Assembly: GCF_014534685.1 (NCBI RefSeq)
Contig: NZ_JACVVX010000003.1
Location: forward strand, 310,001 to 374,000
Direction: 5' to 3'
DNA length: 64,000 nucleotides
Source: Oryzicola mucosus
Lineage (GTDB): Bacteria > Pseudomonadota > Alphaproteobacteria > Rhizobiales > Rhizobiaceae
Shown here: in pieces, positions 8,338 to 16,800 of the stretch
Numbering within the stretch: the first letter of the stretch is position 1
Layout of the letters: every line of letters starts with the position of its first letter
Notes under the pieces: generated by a model
Seen by the model: the letters and a program-made list of their open reading frames with translations, nothing else
Told to the model about the DNA's origin: nothing
Databases searched by the model: none
Made by a program: the position numbers and the translations under genes

Positions 8338-9137
8338 ATTCGAAAGCGATAAACCAGGTGCGCTTCGGCGTGCCCGACGATTCGATGGTGTTCGCGCGCG
8401 GCGTGCGCAAATCCTTCGGCACGCTGGAAGTTCTGAAAAGCATCGACATCGATGTGCCCAAAGCCTCCGTGGCCTGCATCATCGGACCGTCCGGTTCCGG
8501 CAAAAGCACCTTCCTGCGCTGCATCAACCATCTCGAAGAGGTCAATGGCGGGGTGCTCCTGGTCGACGGCGAGTTCGTCGGCTATGATCTGCGCGACGGT
8601 AAGCTCTACGAGGTCAAGGACAGCCTGCTCTGCAGGCGCCGCGCCGATATCGGCATGGTGTTCCAGTCGTTCAACCTGTTCTCGCATATGACGGCGCTGG
8701 AAAACCTGATCGAGGCGCCGATGATGGTCAAGGGCCTGTCGCGCCGCGAGGCGACGGAGAAGGCGCATGTCCTGCTCGAACGCGTCGGCCTCGGCGGCAA
8801 GGCAGACAACTACCCGCGCCAGCTTTCCGGCGGGCAGCAGCAGCGCGTTGCCATTGCGCGTGCGCTGGCGATGAACCCGAAGGTGCTTCTGTTCGACGAG
8901 CCCACCTCAGCGCTCGATCCCGAGCTTGTCGGGGAGGTGTTGCAGGTGATGCGCGACCTTGCCGAAAGCGGCATGACGATGGTCGTCGTCACGCACGAGA
9001 TCGGTTTCGCGCGCGAGGTCGGCGACCAACTGATCTTCATGGACCAGGGCGTGGTGGTGGAGCGCGGTACGCCGCGCGAGATGATTGCCAACCCACAGTC
9101 GCCGCGCACGCAGGAGTTCTTGTCGCGGGTGCTGTAA
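8334..9137 (+). CDS. Amino-acid ABC transporter ATP-binding protein
   Basis: Cytoplasmic ATPase of 267 residues powering the importer encoded just upstream. Walker [10 protein letters not shown] is at residues 51-59, the LSGGQQQR signature at 164-171, and Walker B VLLFDEP at 184-190, followed by the D-loop SALDPE and switch histidine VVTHE. An extra stretch [19 protein letters not shown] between Walker A and the Q-loop is characteristic of the polar amino-acid subfamily. The start codon overlaps the permease stop, implying coupled translation. Confidence 0.9.
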   Translation: MNSKAINQVRFGVPDDSMVFARGVRKSFGTLEVLKSIDIDVPKASVACIIGPSGSGKSTFLRCINHLEEVNGGVLLVDGEFVGYDLRDGKLYEVKDSLLCRRRADIGMVFQSFNLFSHMTALENLIEAPMMVKGLSRREATEKAHVLLERVGLGGKADNYPRQLSGGQQQRVAIARALAMNPKVLLFDEPTSALDPELVGEVLQVMRDLAESGMTMVVVTHEIGFAREVGDQLIFMDQGVVVERGTPREMIANPQSPRTQEFLSRVL

Positions 9138-9190
9138 CCGGGGTTTTTGCCGCGAGAGGTCCGTTGCGGGTGGCCAAGCGTTTTTGCGAT

Positions 9191-9227
9191 GTGATATCGC
9201 CACCCGCGACACCGGAGTGATATCGCC
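9191..9227 (+). repeat. Short direct repeat before acyl-CoA synthetase gene
   Basis: The 11-mer GTGATATCGCC occurs at 9191-9201 and again at 9217-9227, 26 bp apart, immediately before the synthetase start codon. Each copy contains the palindrome GATATC. It may be a regulatory site or chance; no partner is evident. Confidence 0.3.
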
Positions 9228-9228
9228 C

Positions 9229-10941
9229 ATGCCAGACAGCAGCCCCAAAGCGCGCTTCATCGCGGACAGCCGGCTGGTGGAAGAAAGCCTGCCGGGCGGC
9301 GGGGTGGTCTGGCGCAATTCCATTGCCTTGCCGGACCAACGTCCCGACATTTTCGACCGGCTCGTCGGGTGGGCAGCCACGGTGCCAGATCGTCCGCTGC
9401 TGACAGAGCCATCGGCCAATGGGCGGCGTTCGCTCACCTATGGCGAGACGCTGGCAGGCGCGCGCAAGCTGAGACGGGTACTCGAACAGGCCCATGGCCT
9501 GTGCAAGGGCGATGCCGTTGCGAGCCTGGTACCGGCCGGCATCGATGCGCTGCTGCTCAAGCTGGCCTGCCTCGCCGGCGGCTTCGTGCATATCGCACTG
9601 CCGCCGTTTCCGTTTCGCGACGGCGGCGACAACGAGGCCGCGCAGTCACTGCTGGAAGCACTGCCGCCAAAACTGCTTGTTGCGCCGCAAGGCCATGTCG
9701 CGGTCGATACACTGTCTGCCATCAGCATTGCCGATCTTTTGGCAGCCAATGCCGAAGGGCTTGACGGGGACATCCCGCACGCCCCCCACGATTGGGCAGC
9801 GGTGTTCTTCACGTCGGGCAGCACCGGCGCTCCCAAAGGCGTGCCGATCACGCGCGGTATGATCTCATCCAACCAGGCCGCCATCGCCGCTCTGTGGCCG
9901 TTCCTGACGGAGGCGCCGCCGGTTCTGGTCGACTGGCTGCCTTGGCATCACGTTTTCGGCGGGCTGGACAACATCTTCAAGATCATCTGGAACGGCGGCA
10001 CAATGCATGTCGATGCGGCACCCGGCCCCAAGACCATGGCGGCGAGCATCGCGCTGATGCAGGAGGTCGAGCCGACGCTGCATATCGGCGTGCCGCTTGG
10101 CCTGCGCCTGCTGCTCGACCGGCTGGAAACCGACGGGGAGGCCGCGCAGGCGTTCACCAAAAAGCTGAGGGCGATCTTCTTTGCCGGTGCCGGCATCGAC
10201 GCGGAGCTGTGGCGAAGGCTGGCAGAATTCCGCGATGCGCAGGGCACGTTCGAAATCCTGTCCGGCTATGGCGCAACCGAGGCTGCCTCGACCATCTGCC
10301 TGTCGCCCGCGCCCTTGGAACGGCCCGGCGAACTCGGCCATCCCCTCCCCGGCCACCGCATCAGGCTCGCCGAAATGGACGGCCGCACGGAATTGCGCGT
10401 AGCCGGGCCAAACATCGCACCCTGCTATCTGATCGGTGGAAAACGGGTGGCGCTGCCCGTTGACGAGGACGGTTTCTACCGTACGGGCGACGCGGCAATC
10501 CTGCGTTCTCGCGCCGACGGCATACCGGTCTTCGCCTTTGACGGGCGGCTGGCGGAAGACTTTAAGCTGTCCAGTGGCGTGAAGGTCCGCACAGGGCCGC
10601 TGCGCGCGGGTCTTCTGGCTCAGTGCGCTCCGTTGGCCGACGACATCGTCGTGGCGGGCGAAAACTGCGAGCGGCTGGTCGCGCTGGTGTTTCCGTCACG
10701 ACAGAGTGCCGATACAGTGGACCTTTTGGAGAAACTGGCCGAGCGCATCGGCGAATGGAACGCGGCAAACAGCTCGAGTTCGACGCGCATCGCCCGTTTC
10801 GATGTCGCATCCGAGCCTGCCGATCGCGCGCAGGGCGAATTGTCCGACAAGGGCCAGATCGTGCAGTCGCGCTATCTGCGCAACCACCAGCGGCGCTTCG
10901 AGGCTCTGCAAGCGGGCGAAGGCCACGCACCGACGAGATAA
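9229..10941 (+). CDS. AMP-forming acyl-CoA synthetase, feruloyl-CoA synthase-like
   Basis: ANL-superfamily adenylating enzyme of 570 residues. The P-loop-like motif TSGSTGAPKG is at residues 195-204, the A5 motif YGATEA at 347-352, and the late DGFYRTGD and FDGRLAEDFKLSSGVKV blocks follow. The FKLSSG hinge and overall pattern resemble feruloyl-CoA synthases; a second, closer homologue of that group is at 47467-49320. The reaction would be ATP-dependent CoA thioesterification of an aromatic or other carboxylic acid. The start at 9229 is the first ATG after the ATPase gene, with GGAG rather far upstream. It may be co-transcribed with the transporter. Substrate unknown. Confidence 0.8.
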   Translation: MPDSSPKARFIADSRLVEESLPGGGVVWRNSIALPDQRPDIFDRLVGWAATVPDRPLLTEPSANGRRSLTYGETLAGARKLRRVLEQAHGLCKGDAVASLVPAGIDALLLKLACLAGGFVHIALPPFPFRDGGDNEAAQSLLEALPPKLLVAPQGHVAVDTLSAISIADLLAANAEGLDGDIPHAPHDWAAVFFTSGSTGAPKGVPITRGMISSNQAAIAALWPFLTEAPPVLVDWLPWHHVFGGLDNIFKIIWNGGTMHVDAAPGPKTMAASIALMQEVEPTLHIGVPLGLRLLLDRLETDGEAAQAFTKKLRAIFFAGAGIDAELWRRLAEFRDAQGTFEILSGYGATEAASTICLSPAPLERPGELGHPLPGHRIRLAEMDGRTELRVAGPNIAPCYLIGGKRVALPVDEDGFYRTGDAAILRSRADGIPVFAFDGRLAEDFKLSSGVKVRTGPLRAGLLAQCAPLADDIVVAGENCERLVALVFPSRQSADTVDLLEKLAERIGEWNAANSSSSTRIARFDVASEPADRAQGELSDKGQIVQSRYLRNHQRRFEALQAGEGHAPTR

Positions 10942-11077
10942 ACCCACTCGTAAAAGTCTTCGATATCAGTTGTTTAGGCCTCGCGTGGGTGTATATCCGC
11001 GCTCCTTTCAGTTCGGTCGTCGAAGGAAATTATACCGAACGGTTTACAATAGCAGAATTCCAGTTATATTAAACCAC

Positions 11078-11431
11078 ATGGTTGAACAATCCGCACATCT
11101 CGACGCCGTCTTTCACGCTCTATCCGACCCCACGAGGCGGGCCATGCTCGGTCATCTGGCCGAGCGGGAGAGAACCATCGGAGAGTTGGCAACGCCGTTC
11201 CGCATGACGCTGGCGGGGGCATCGAAGCATGTTCGGGTGCTGGAGCGCGCGGGGTTGGTGACACGCATGATCAGGGGCCGAACCCATCTCTGCCGCCTAC
11301 AGGCCGAACGTCTCGCCGAAGCCGATGCATGGCTCAGGCATTATGAGCGCTTCTGGAACAACAGCCTCGATATTCTCGAAGACCTCTTGCGCGAGGATGA
11401 CCGCAAAGAAACTGAAACCAAGGAAGGATGA
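11078..11431 (+). CDS. ArsR-family winged-helix regulator
   Basis: 117-residue regulator beginning VFHALSDPTRRAMLGHLAERERTIGEL, the usual ArsR-type opening, followed by a winged helix (RMTLAGASKHVRVLERAGLV). No metal-binding cysteine pair is seen, so it belongs to the non-metal ArsR branch commonly paired with SRPBCC proteins. Its stop codon overlaps the start of exactly such a gene (11428). The 136-bp upstream gap is A/T-richer and probably carries the promoter; GGTTTA and TAAACC flank it as a distant inverted repeat. Confidence 0.87.
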   Translation: MVEQSAHLDAVFHALSDPTRRAMLGHLAERERTIGELATPFRMTLAGASKHVRVLERAGLVTRMIRGRTHLCRLQAERLAEADAWLRHYERFWNNSLDILEDLLREDDRKETETKEG

Positions 11432-12057
11432 GTGCCATGGATACGATGATTGACACGAGCAGGCGGCGCGTTGGCGCCGAGCCTTACGGAACCATGCCGG
11501 CCCCGGCGACGGTCAGGATCGAGCGCCTTTTGCCCGGCACTGCCGATCGCGTCTGGGCTTATCTGACGGAGTCCGAAAAGCGAAGCAAATGGCTCGCGGC
11601 AGGGCCTTTCGACCTCATGGCAGGCGGAAAAATCGAGCTTACATTCCGCAACAACAACCTGTCGGAAGACGCGCCTCGGCCCGTCACGTCAGCCGATGGC
11701 ATCGACCATTTGCTGCAAGGCAAGGTTCTGCACTGCGAGCCGACCAAGCTGTTGGTCTTCACCTGGGGTGTCGAGGAAAACGCCTCGGAGGTCACGTTCG
11801 AACTGTCGCCCGAGGACGGCAATACGCGCCTTGTCGTCACGCATCGGCGTCTGTCCGGTCGCGGTCAGCTGCTTGGCGTTTCCGCCGGCTGGCATGCGCA
11901 TATCGGCATTCTCATTGATGTCCTGTCCAACGAGAAGCCGCGCAACTTTTGGTCGGAACATGCCAAGCTGGAACAGGCTTACAAAGAGCTTTTCCAGAGT
12001 AGCCAATATACGGCCCCGAAAACAAACGATGCGTCGGGGCCGTATCGACAAGGCTAG
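11428..12057 (+). CDS. SRPBCC (AHSA1-like) domain protein
   Basis: 209-residue protein with an AHSA1/START-like fold. The RIERLLPGTADRVWAYLTESEKRSKWL opening and the later FTWG...VTFELSPEDGNTRLVVTHRRL strands are typical. These proteins bind hydrophobic ligands in a deep cavity; the small-molecule partner is unknown. It is translationally coupled to the preceding ArsR gene by an ATGA overlap, a very common two-gene arrangement in soil bacteria in which the regulator controls its SRPBCC partner. Confidence 0.85.
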   Translation: MSAMDTMIDTSRRRVGAEPYGTMPAPATVRIERLLPGTADRVWAYLTESEKRSKWLAAGPFDLMAGGKIELTFRNNNLSEDAPRPVTSADGIDHLLQGKVLHCEPTKLLVFTWGVEENASEVTFELSPEDGNTRLVVTHRRLSGRGQLLGVSAGWHAHIGILIDVLSNEKPRNFWSEHAKLEQAYKELFQSSQYTAPKTNDASGPYRQG

Positions 12058-12863
12058 TCGAGATCCTTGAACGGCTTTTCGCGGATGTCGAGGAACTCCT
12101 TGAGGGAACGATCCTTGAGCAGGCCCATCCAGTGCTTGCCTTCTTCGGAAGCGTGCAGGATCGCGGTGGTTTCGCGGTTGTAGGTCCAGGAGCTGTTGAG
12201 CCCGGACGTTTCCTGCTGGTGGTTGAGGGCTGCCTTGGCGAACTTGATCGCCGCACCGGGCATGCGGGCGCATTTGCGGGCAAGCTTCTCGCTTTCCGCC
12301 TTGAGCTGGTCGCGCGGCACCGCCTTGTTGACGAGGTGGATGCGCTCGGCCTCGCGTCCGTCGATGAGGTCGCCGGTGTACATCAGCCGGCGCGCATGCA
12401 CCATTGGCACCGTCCAGGGCAACATCAGCGTCGGCGGCGCGGAGACGTGCCGCACTTCAGGCTCGCCGAGCATCGCGTCTTCGGCTGCGATTACCATGTC
12501 GCAGCACATCATCAATTCCAGACCGCCGGCCAACGCATAGCCGTTGACGGCTGCGATGATCGGGATCGGCGCATCGTGCAGCAACTGCATGCGACGCATA
12601 TTGGCGCCGATGTCCTCGCGCCACTGCTCGGCATTCATCTCGAAGTCCTCGCCGCCGAGGTCGAAGCCGGCGGTAAAGGCGCGGCCCGCGCCGGTGATGA
12701 TCACAGCACGCACTTCAGGATCGGCGACGGCACGCTTGACGGCAGCCTCCAGCGCGTCGCCCAGCGCCTGGTTCATCGCGTTCATCTTGTCTGGACGGTT
12801 GAGCGTCAGGGTAACGAAAGCGTCCTGCTCATCCTTTTCCCACAATACCAATTCGCTGCTCAT
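12054..12863 (-). CDS. Enoyl-CoA hydratase/isomerase family protein
   Basis: Crotonase-fold enzyme of 269 residues. It has the N-terminal LTLNRPDKMNAMNQAL signature, the oxyanion-hole segments AFTAGFDL and NGYALAGGLELMMCCD, and LGEPEVRHVS at the position where catalytic acids usually lie. An AAGGAG ribosome site six bases before ATG 12863 fixes the start. It converges with the SRPBCC gene; the two reading frames overlap by four bases at their 3' ends. It probably acts on an acyl-CoA intermediate, possibly one made by an acyl-CoA synthetase in the window; there is no direct link. Confidence 0.85.
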   Translation of the reverse strand: MSSELVLWEKDEQDAFVTLTLNRPDKMNAMNQALGDALEAAVKRAVADPEVRAVIITGAGRAFTAGFDLGGEDFEMNAEQWREDIGANMRRMQLLHDAPIPIIAAVNGYALAGGLELMMCCDMVIAAEDAMLGEPEVRHVSAPPTLMLPWTVPMVHARRLMYTGDLIDGREAERIHLVNKAVPRDQLKAESEKLARKCARMPGAAIKFAKAALNHQQETSGLNSSWTYNRETTAILHASEEGKHWMGLLKDRSLKEFLDIREKPFKDLD

Positions 12864-13048
12864 CGAGGTCTCCTTAGGCAAATTTCTGTCCACGACGCAG
12901 CGCGGATCTGTTTTTGATCGGCAGCAAGATCGACGGTCGACAGACGCCGTTGCTCCAGCCGTCTAATCACATATAAGTTTGACAAATATTGCAAGGGAAA
13001 GGCGCCGCTCTCCGTCATCAAACGGCTGGTCCAGCCTGGCTTGAGAAT

Positions 13049-13804
13049 TTACCCCCGTCTAGGGCGGCCCAGCGCGGTCTCGATAGAGCGCGCGGCTTCG
13101 ACGACATAGGGCGAAAAGTCCTTGAGCTGCTTGCGCTTGATGCGCGAGTCAGGCCCCGACATGCCGATGGCTCCGACGAGATCGCCGGATGGTCCGAGAA
13201 TGGCGCAGGCTACGGCCGCTATGCCCTCGCGCCATTCGCCATGCAGAACGATCGCGTAGCCGTTGCTGCGCGCGGAAGCCACGTCTTCTCTCAGCTCTTC
13301 AAGCGAGGCTCTGGATGTCGCGGTGTAGGGTTTGAAATGCGGCACGAAGCGTTCCAGATGGCTGTCGGGCTTGTGTGCCAGCATGGCCTTGCCAGTGGCG
13401 ACCGACCAGGCCGGTGCGCGCTGGCCGACGCGGGTGTGGGCGCGAATGTGATGCTCGCTTTCTATCTTGTCGAGATAGATGACGTCGGTATCGTCGAGGA
13501 CGGACAGATGCACCGTCTCGCCGGTCTGCTCCGCCAGCCTGGTCATCGCGGGCCGGGCTACGGCCACCAGATCCATGCGGCGAATGACGTGGCTGCCCAG
13601 TTCCCACAGGCGTGTGGTCAACTCGTAGGTGCTGTGCGGCGGAATCTGGCGCACATAGCCCTGCTGCTGCAACGTCGTCAAAAGACGATGCACGTTGCTC
13701 TTGGTGTATTTGAGTTCGGTAGCGAGATCGGTCACGCCACGCGGTGTTTCGCTTACCGCGAGCGCCTCGATCAGCCGCAATCCCTTGATGAAGGCCTTGT
13801 CCAT
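13049..13804 (-). CDS. IclR-family transcriptional regulator
   Basis: 251-residue IclR protein. The N-terminal winged helix-turn-helix (about residues 5-65, FIKGLRLIEALAVSETPRGVTDLA then YTKSNVHRLLTTLQQQGYV) is followed by the IclR effector domain (RVGQRAPAWSVATGKAMLA, then AVACAILGPSGDLVGAIGMSGP). It lies beside the polyamine-type transporter genes and a long divergent catabolic operon. A palindrome immediately upstream (13833-13855) has the same architecture as two palindromes in the transporter/catabolic intergenic region (17972-17992 and 18168-18188), which strongly suggests that this protein controls itself and both units. Confidence 0.9.
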   Translation of the reverse strand: MDKAFIKGLRLIEALAVSETPRGVTDLATELKYTKSNVHRLLTTLQQQGYVRQIPPHSTYELTTRLWELGSHVIRRMDLVAVARPAMTRLAEQTGETVHLSVLDDTDVIYLDKIESEHHIRAHTRVGQRAPAWSVATGKAMLAHKPDSHLERFVPHFKPYTATSRASLEELREDVASARSNGYAIVLHGEWREGIAAVACAILGPSGDLVGAIGMSGPDSRIKRKQLKDFSPYVVEAARSIETALGRPRRG

Positions 13805-13832
13805 AAGCTGGCCTCTTAGAACAAAATCAGTC

Positions 13833-13855
13833 TCTGTTCCATCATTCGGAACAGA
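13833..13855. promoter_or_regulatory. IclR-type operator, copy 1 (upstream of iclR gene)
   Basis: Perfect inverted repeat TCTGTTCC-N7-GGAACAGA located 28 bp upstream of the IclR start codon. The core TGTTCC-N7-GGAACA matches the architecture of copies at 17972-17992 and 18168-18188. Confidence 0.65.
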
Positions 13856-13885
13856 AAAACGGCCGCGCCGTATTCGACGCGGCCG
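13855..13885 (-). terminator. Intrinsic terminator after the binding-protein gene
   Basis: Read on the minus strand, an 8-bp GC stem CGGCCGCG/CGCGGCCG with a 10-base loop is followed by five T residues. It sits about 13 bp after the stop codon of the binding-protein gene, closing the transporter operon, and abuts the IclR operator. Confidence 0.75.
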
Positions 13886-13898
13886 CAGGCGATGCCGA

Positions 13899-14987
13899 TT
13901 ACTTGGCCAGAAGCGCGTTCAGTTTTTCCTGGCCGTATTCTTCGTTGGTCGAACGGCCGTCCTCCGACTGGGCACCCCAGTAGTCAGGGCTCCAAGCGAT
14001 GGCCTTGGCGATGTTGTCGGGGTTGTTGGCCCAAAGACGGCTGACATCCTTCGGCGCAGCCTCGTAAACCAGCGGCGACGGCAACGCGACCGGATATTCC
14101 TGCGTCAGCGCAGCGGCGCGTTCCGCGTCGAGGCGATAGGAGAGCAGCTTCAGCGCGTTCTCGTAGTGCGGAGCGCCCTTGGGGATCGAGAAGAAGTCGT
14201 AATAGACGAAGCCATCGTTCCAGGTCATGTCGACGGGGGCGCCTTCGACGACGACGAGGTTGTTGATGCGGCCGGCATAGGCCATGCACATGTCGGCTTC
14301 ACCGTCGAGCAGCAGTTGAGGAGCCTGAGCGGCTGTCGTCCACCACTTGGAGACGTGCGGCTTGATCTCTTCGATCTTCTTCAGAGCGCGCTCCATGTCG
14401 ATCGGATAAATCTTTTCCTTTTCGACGCCATCGGCCATCAGCGCGGCTTCGAAGACAAAGCGCGGCCATGCCGGCAGGCAGCGCGTGCCAGGGAACTTTT
14501 CGACGTTCCAGAAGTCGGCCCAGTTCTGCGGAACCTCGCCGGTGTATTTCTCCGTGTTGTAGGCAAGCGCGACGCCGATAACCTGCAGGGCAACGCCCTT
14601 CGGCCTCTTGAGATTGTCCGGCATGGTGGCGAGCGTCTTCTGGGCGCTTTCCGATAGCTTGGTGTAGTCGATATCGGCCAGGCAGCAATCGCCGAGCAGC
14701 TTGGTTTCCTGATCGAAGATGAAGGTCAGGTCCCATTCGGTCTTGCCGGCGTCGACCTGCGCCTTGATGCGCGGACCGCTGCGGGCTTCCTGAACTGTCA
14801 CCACCTTGATGCCGGTCTCTTTCTCGAACGGGTCGTACATGATCTTGCGCAGCGCTTCGCCATAGGCTCCGCCCGGATCCTGCATGATGACCTCGTTGCT
14901 TTGCGCGGCGGCACCGTGCGCGGCAGCGAAGTAGATGGCTGCGGCGGCCACGCCGCCTGCCAGTTTTCCGAAGAATTTACATTGCAT
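13899..14987 (-). CDS. Polyamine-type ABC transporter substrate-binding protein
   Basis: 362-residue periplasmic binding protein of the spermidine/putrescine (PotD-like, SBP family 1/6) type. A signal peptide (KFFGKLAGGVAAAAIYFAAA, cleavage near AAA-QS) is followed by EVIMQDPGGAYGEALRKIMYDPFEKETGIKVV. The GGAGGAG site six bases before ATG 14987 fixes the start; an upstream extension runs into the permease gene. It is the last gene of a three-gene transporter operon and is followed by an intrinsic terminator. The pocket residues do not reveal the ligand; context suggests it imports the substrate of the divergent operon at 18255-29243. Confidence 0.87.
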   Translation of the reverse strand: MQCKFFGKLAGGVAAAAIYFAAAHGAAAQSNEVIMQDPGGAYGEALRKIMYDPFEKETGIKVVTVQEARSGPRIKAQVDAGKTEWDLTFIFDQETKLLGDCCLADIDYTKLSESAQKTLATMPDNLKRPKGVALQVIGVALAYNTEKYTGEVPQNWADFWNVEKFPGTRCLPAWPRFVFEAALMADGVEKEKIYPIDMERALKKIEEIKPHVSKWWTTAAQAPQLLLDGEADMCMAYAGRINNLVVVEGAPVDMTWNDGFVYYDFFSIPKGAPHYENALKLLSYRLDAERAAALTQEYPVALPSPLVYEAAPKDVSRLWANNPDNIAKAIAWSPDYWGAQSEDGRSTNEEYGQEKLNALLAK

Positions 14988-15015
14988 TTCAGTCTCCTCC
15001 AAAGAACCGTTGTTG

Positions 15016-16800
15016 TTAAGCGAGAGCTTTCGAACGGCCCGCGAGCACGGGCCGGGCAAGGGCGATACCGCCGACGACGAGCAGAACCTCAAGCGTCGAC
15101 ACCACAGCCAGAACCGGATTGAGCTGGTAGTTGACATCGGCCCAAAGGCGCAGCGGAAGTGTCTTGAGCTGGGCGCTGGACAGAAACAGCGACAGCACAA
15201 GTTCGTCGAACGAATGCAGGAAGGCGAAGAATGCCGCCGCCGCCATGCCGGGAGCTATCGCCGGCAAGGTGACGGTGCGGAATACGGTGAGCGGCGATGC
15301 GCCATGGACGGCCGCTGCCTGTTCGAGGCGGCGATCCACGCCCTGCAGGCTCGCCGCCATGATGACGACCACCAGCGGCAGACCGCCAATGGCATGCGCC
15401 GCCGCCAGCCCGCCCATCGTGCCGGCGAGATCGGTGCGCAGGAAAAGGCTGTAGAGCGAAAGGCCCAGCACCACGGGTGGCACAATGACCGGGCTGACCA
15501 GCAGAAGCATAATGGCCGACTTGCCCTTGATCGAGCTCCGCACGATGCCGAGTGCCGCCATGACGCCAAGTGTGACCGCGAAGACCGCCGACATGGCTGC
15601 GATGATCAGCGAGTTGGTGAACGCGGTCATCCACTCCGTGTCGGAGAAGAATTTCTCATACCAGCGCAGCGAAAAGCCGGGCGGCGGGAAGGTCAGGAAG
15701 CTCGCCTTGCTGAAGGACAGGATCATAACGACTACGATCGGCACGGTCAGCATCATCAGCACGAAACCGCCCAGCGCGCGCACGGTCCAGGTGCCGGTAT
15801 TCACAGGCATGCGGCTGAGCAGCCGCATCAGCGGCCAGCCGATCCCATCGGCGATTTTCGCCGAGAGCGCCCCGCCCGTCCAGCGGCCGGGATGCCGTTG
15901 TTTCGATGGCTTGGTGCTGTCGCTGAGCTTGTTTCCGCCCCAGATGAACTCGAAGCCGAGGAAGCGTCCGGCAATCGCCACGACGACCAGCGTGATGACC
16001 AGAAGCACCACGGCGAGCGCCTGCAGAAAGCCTTCGCTGGTTGCGAAATCGGCCTGCTGGGTGATGTGCATGGCAAACATCTGGTCGCCGGGCCCACCCA
16101 GAAGCGTCGGCGTGATGAAGAAGCCGAGGGCTGTGACGAAGACGAGAAGGAAGCCAGCGCCCATGCCGGGCAAGGTGAGTGGCAGCAGCACACGCCAGAA
16201 CACGGCGAGCGGGCCGGCGCCGGAAGCTTGCCCCGCGCGAACGAGGCTCGGGTCCTGGCGGGCGATGCTTGAATAGATGCTGAGAACCATCAGCGGCAAC
16301 AGAACCGCCGTCATGCCGAGCAGCACCGAGCCACGGTTGAACAGTAGCTGTGCGGGCTGGTCAAAGATGCCGAGCGCCACCGCGAGCTTGTTGATCGGCC
16401 CATTCTTGCCCAGAAGCACCATCCAGGAATAAGTGCGGATCAGGATGGCAATGAAGTAGGGAAGCACCACCGCCGTGGCGATGACTGCTTGCCGCCAGCC
16501 GCTCGTCTTGTGGATCAGAAGTGCGGTGGGATAGCCGAAGAACAGGCACAGCAGCGCGACCGTGAAGGAAATCTGCATGGTGCGGACGAGCGAGTCCCAA
16601 TAGAGCGATACGGCAAAGACACGCTCGAAATGGACGCTCCAGCTCGATCCGCTCATGCTGATGCGGAACAGGTCGAACAGCGGCAGCAAATAGATGAAGG
16701 CGAGGAAGGCAGCCGCGGGCAGAAGCAGCCAGGCCGGGTCCTTGAGGCGCTCTGACAGGCTGACCGTCGGGCCTGCCGTGTGGACGGCGGTCGCGCTCAT
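15016..16800 (-). CDS. ABC transporter permease, fused PotB-PotC type
   Basis: A single 594-residue protein carrying two complete permease domains. The N-terminal half has its ATPase-contact EAA loop near residue 190 (RAGQASGAGPLAVFWRVLLPLTLPG). A hydrophilic linker (about residues 295-345) follows, then a second permease with its own EAA loop near residue 485 (EQAAAVHGASPLTVFRTV). In most spermidine/putrescine-type systems these are two genes; fusions are better known in iron (FbpB/SfuB-like) systems. Overlap with the ATPase gene (ATGA at 16797-16800) shows coupling. Confidence 0.88.
   Translation of the reverse strand: MSATAVHTAGPTVSLSERLKDPAWLLLPAAAFLAFIYLLPLFDLFRISMSGSSWSVHFERVFAVSLYWDSLVRTMQISFTVALLCLFFGYPTALLIHKTSGWRQAVIATAVVLPYFIAILIRTYSWMVLLGKNGPINKLAVALGIFDQPAQLLFNRGSVLLGMTAVLLPLMVLSIYSSIARQDPSLVRAGQASGAGPLAVFWRVLLPLTLPGMGAGFLLVFVTALGFFITPTLLGGPGDQMFAMHITQQADFATSEGFLQALAVVLLVITLVVVAIAGRFLGFEFIWGGNKLSDSTKPSKQRHPGRWTGGALSAKIADGIGWPLMRLLSRMPVNTGTWTVRALGGFVLMMLTVPIVVVMILSFSKASFLTFPPPGFSLRWYEKFFSDTEWMTAFTNSLIIAAMSAVFAVTLGVMAALGIVRSSIKGKSAIMLLLVSPVIVPPVVLGLSLYSLFLRTDLAGTMGGLAAAHAIGGLPLVVVIMAASLQGVDRRLEQAAAVHGASPLTVFRTVTLPAIAPGMAAAAFFAFLHSFDELVLSLFLSSAQLKTLPLRLWADVNYQLNPVLAVVSTLEVLLVVGGIALARPVLAGRSKALA

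Noticed and set aside
14935-16272. Long open frame antisense to the fused permease
   Set aside because: Low-complexity polar translation, explained by the permease coding on the opposite strand.
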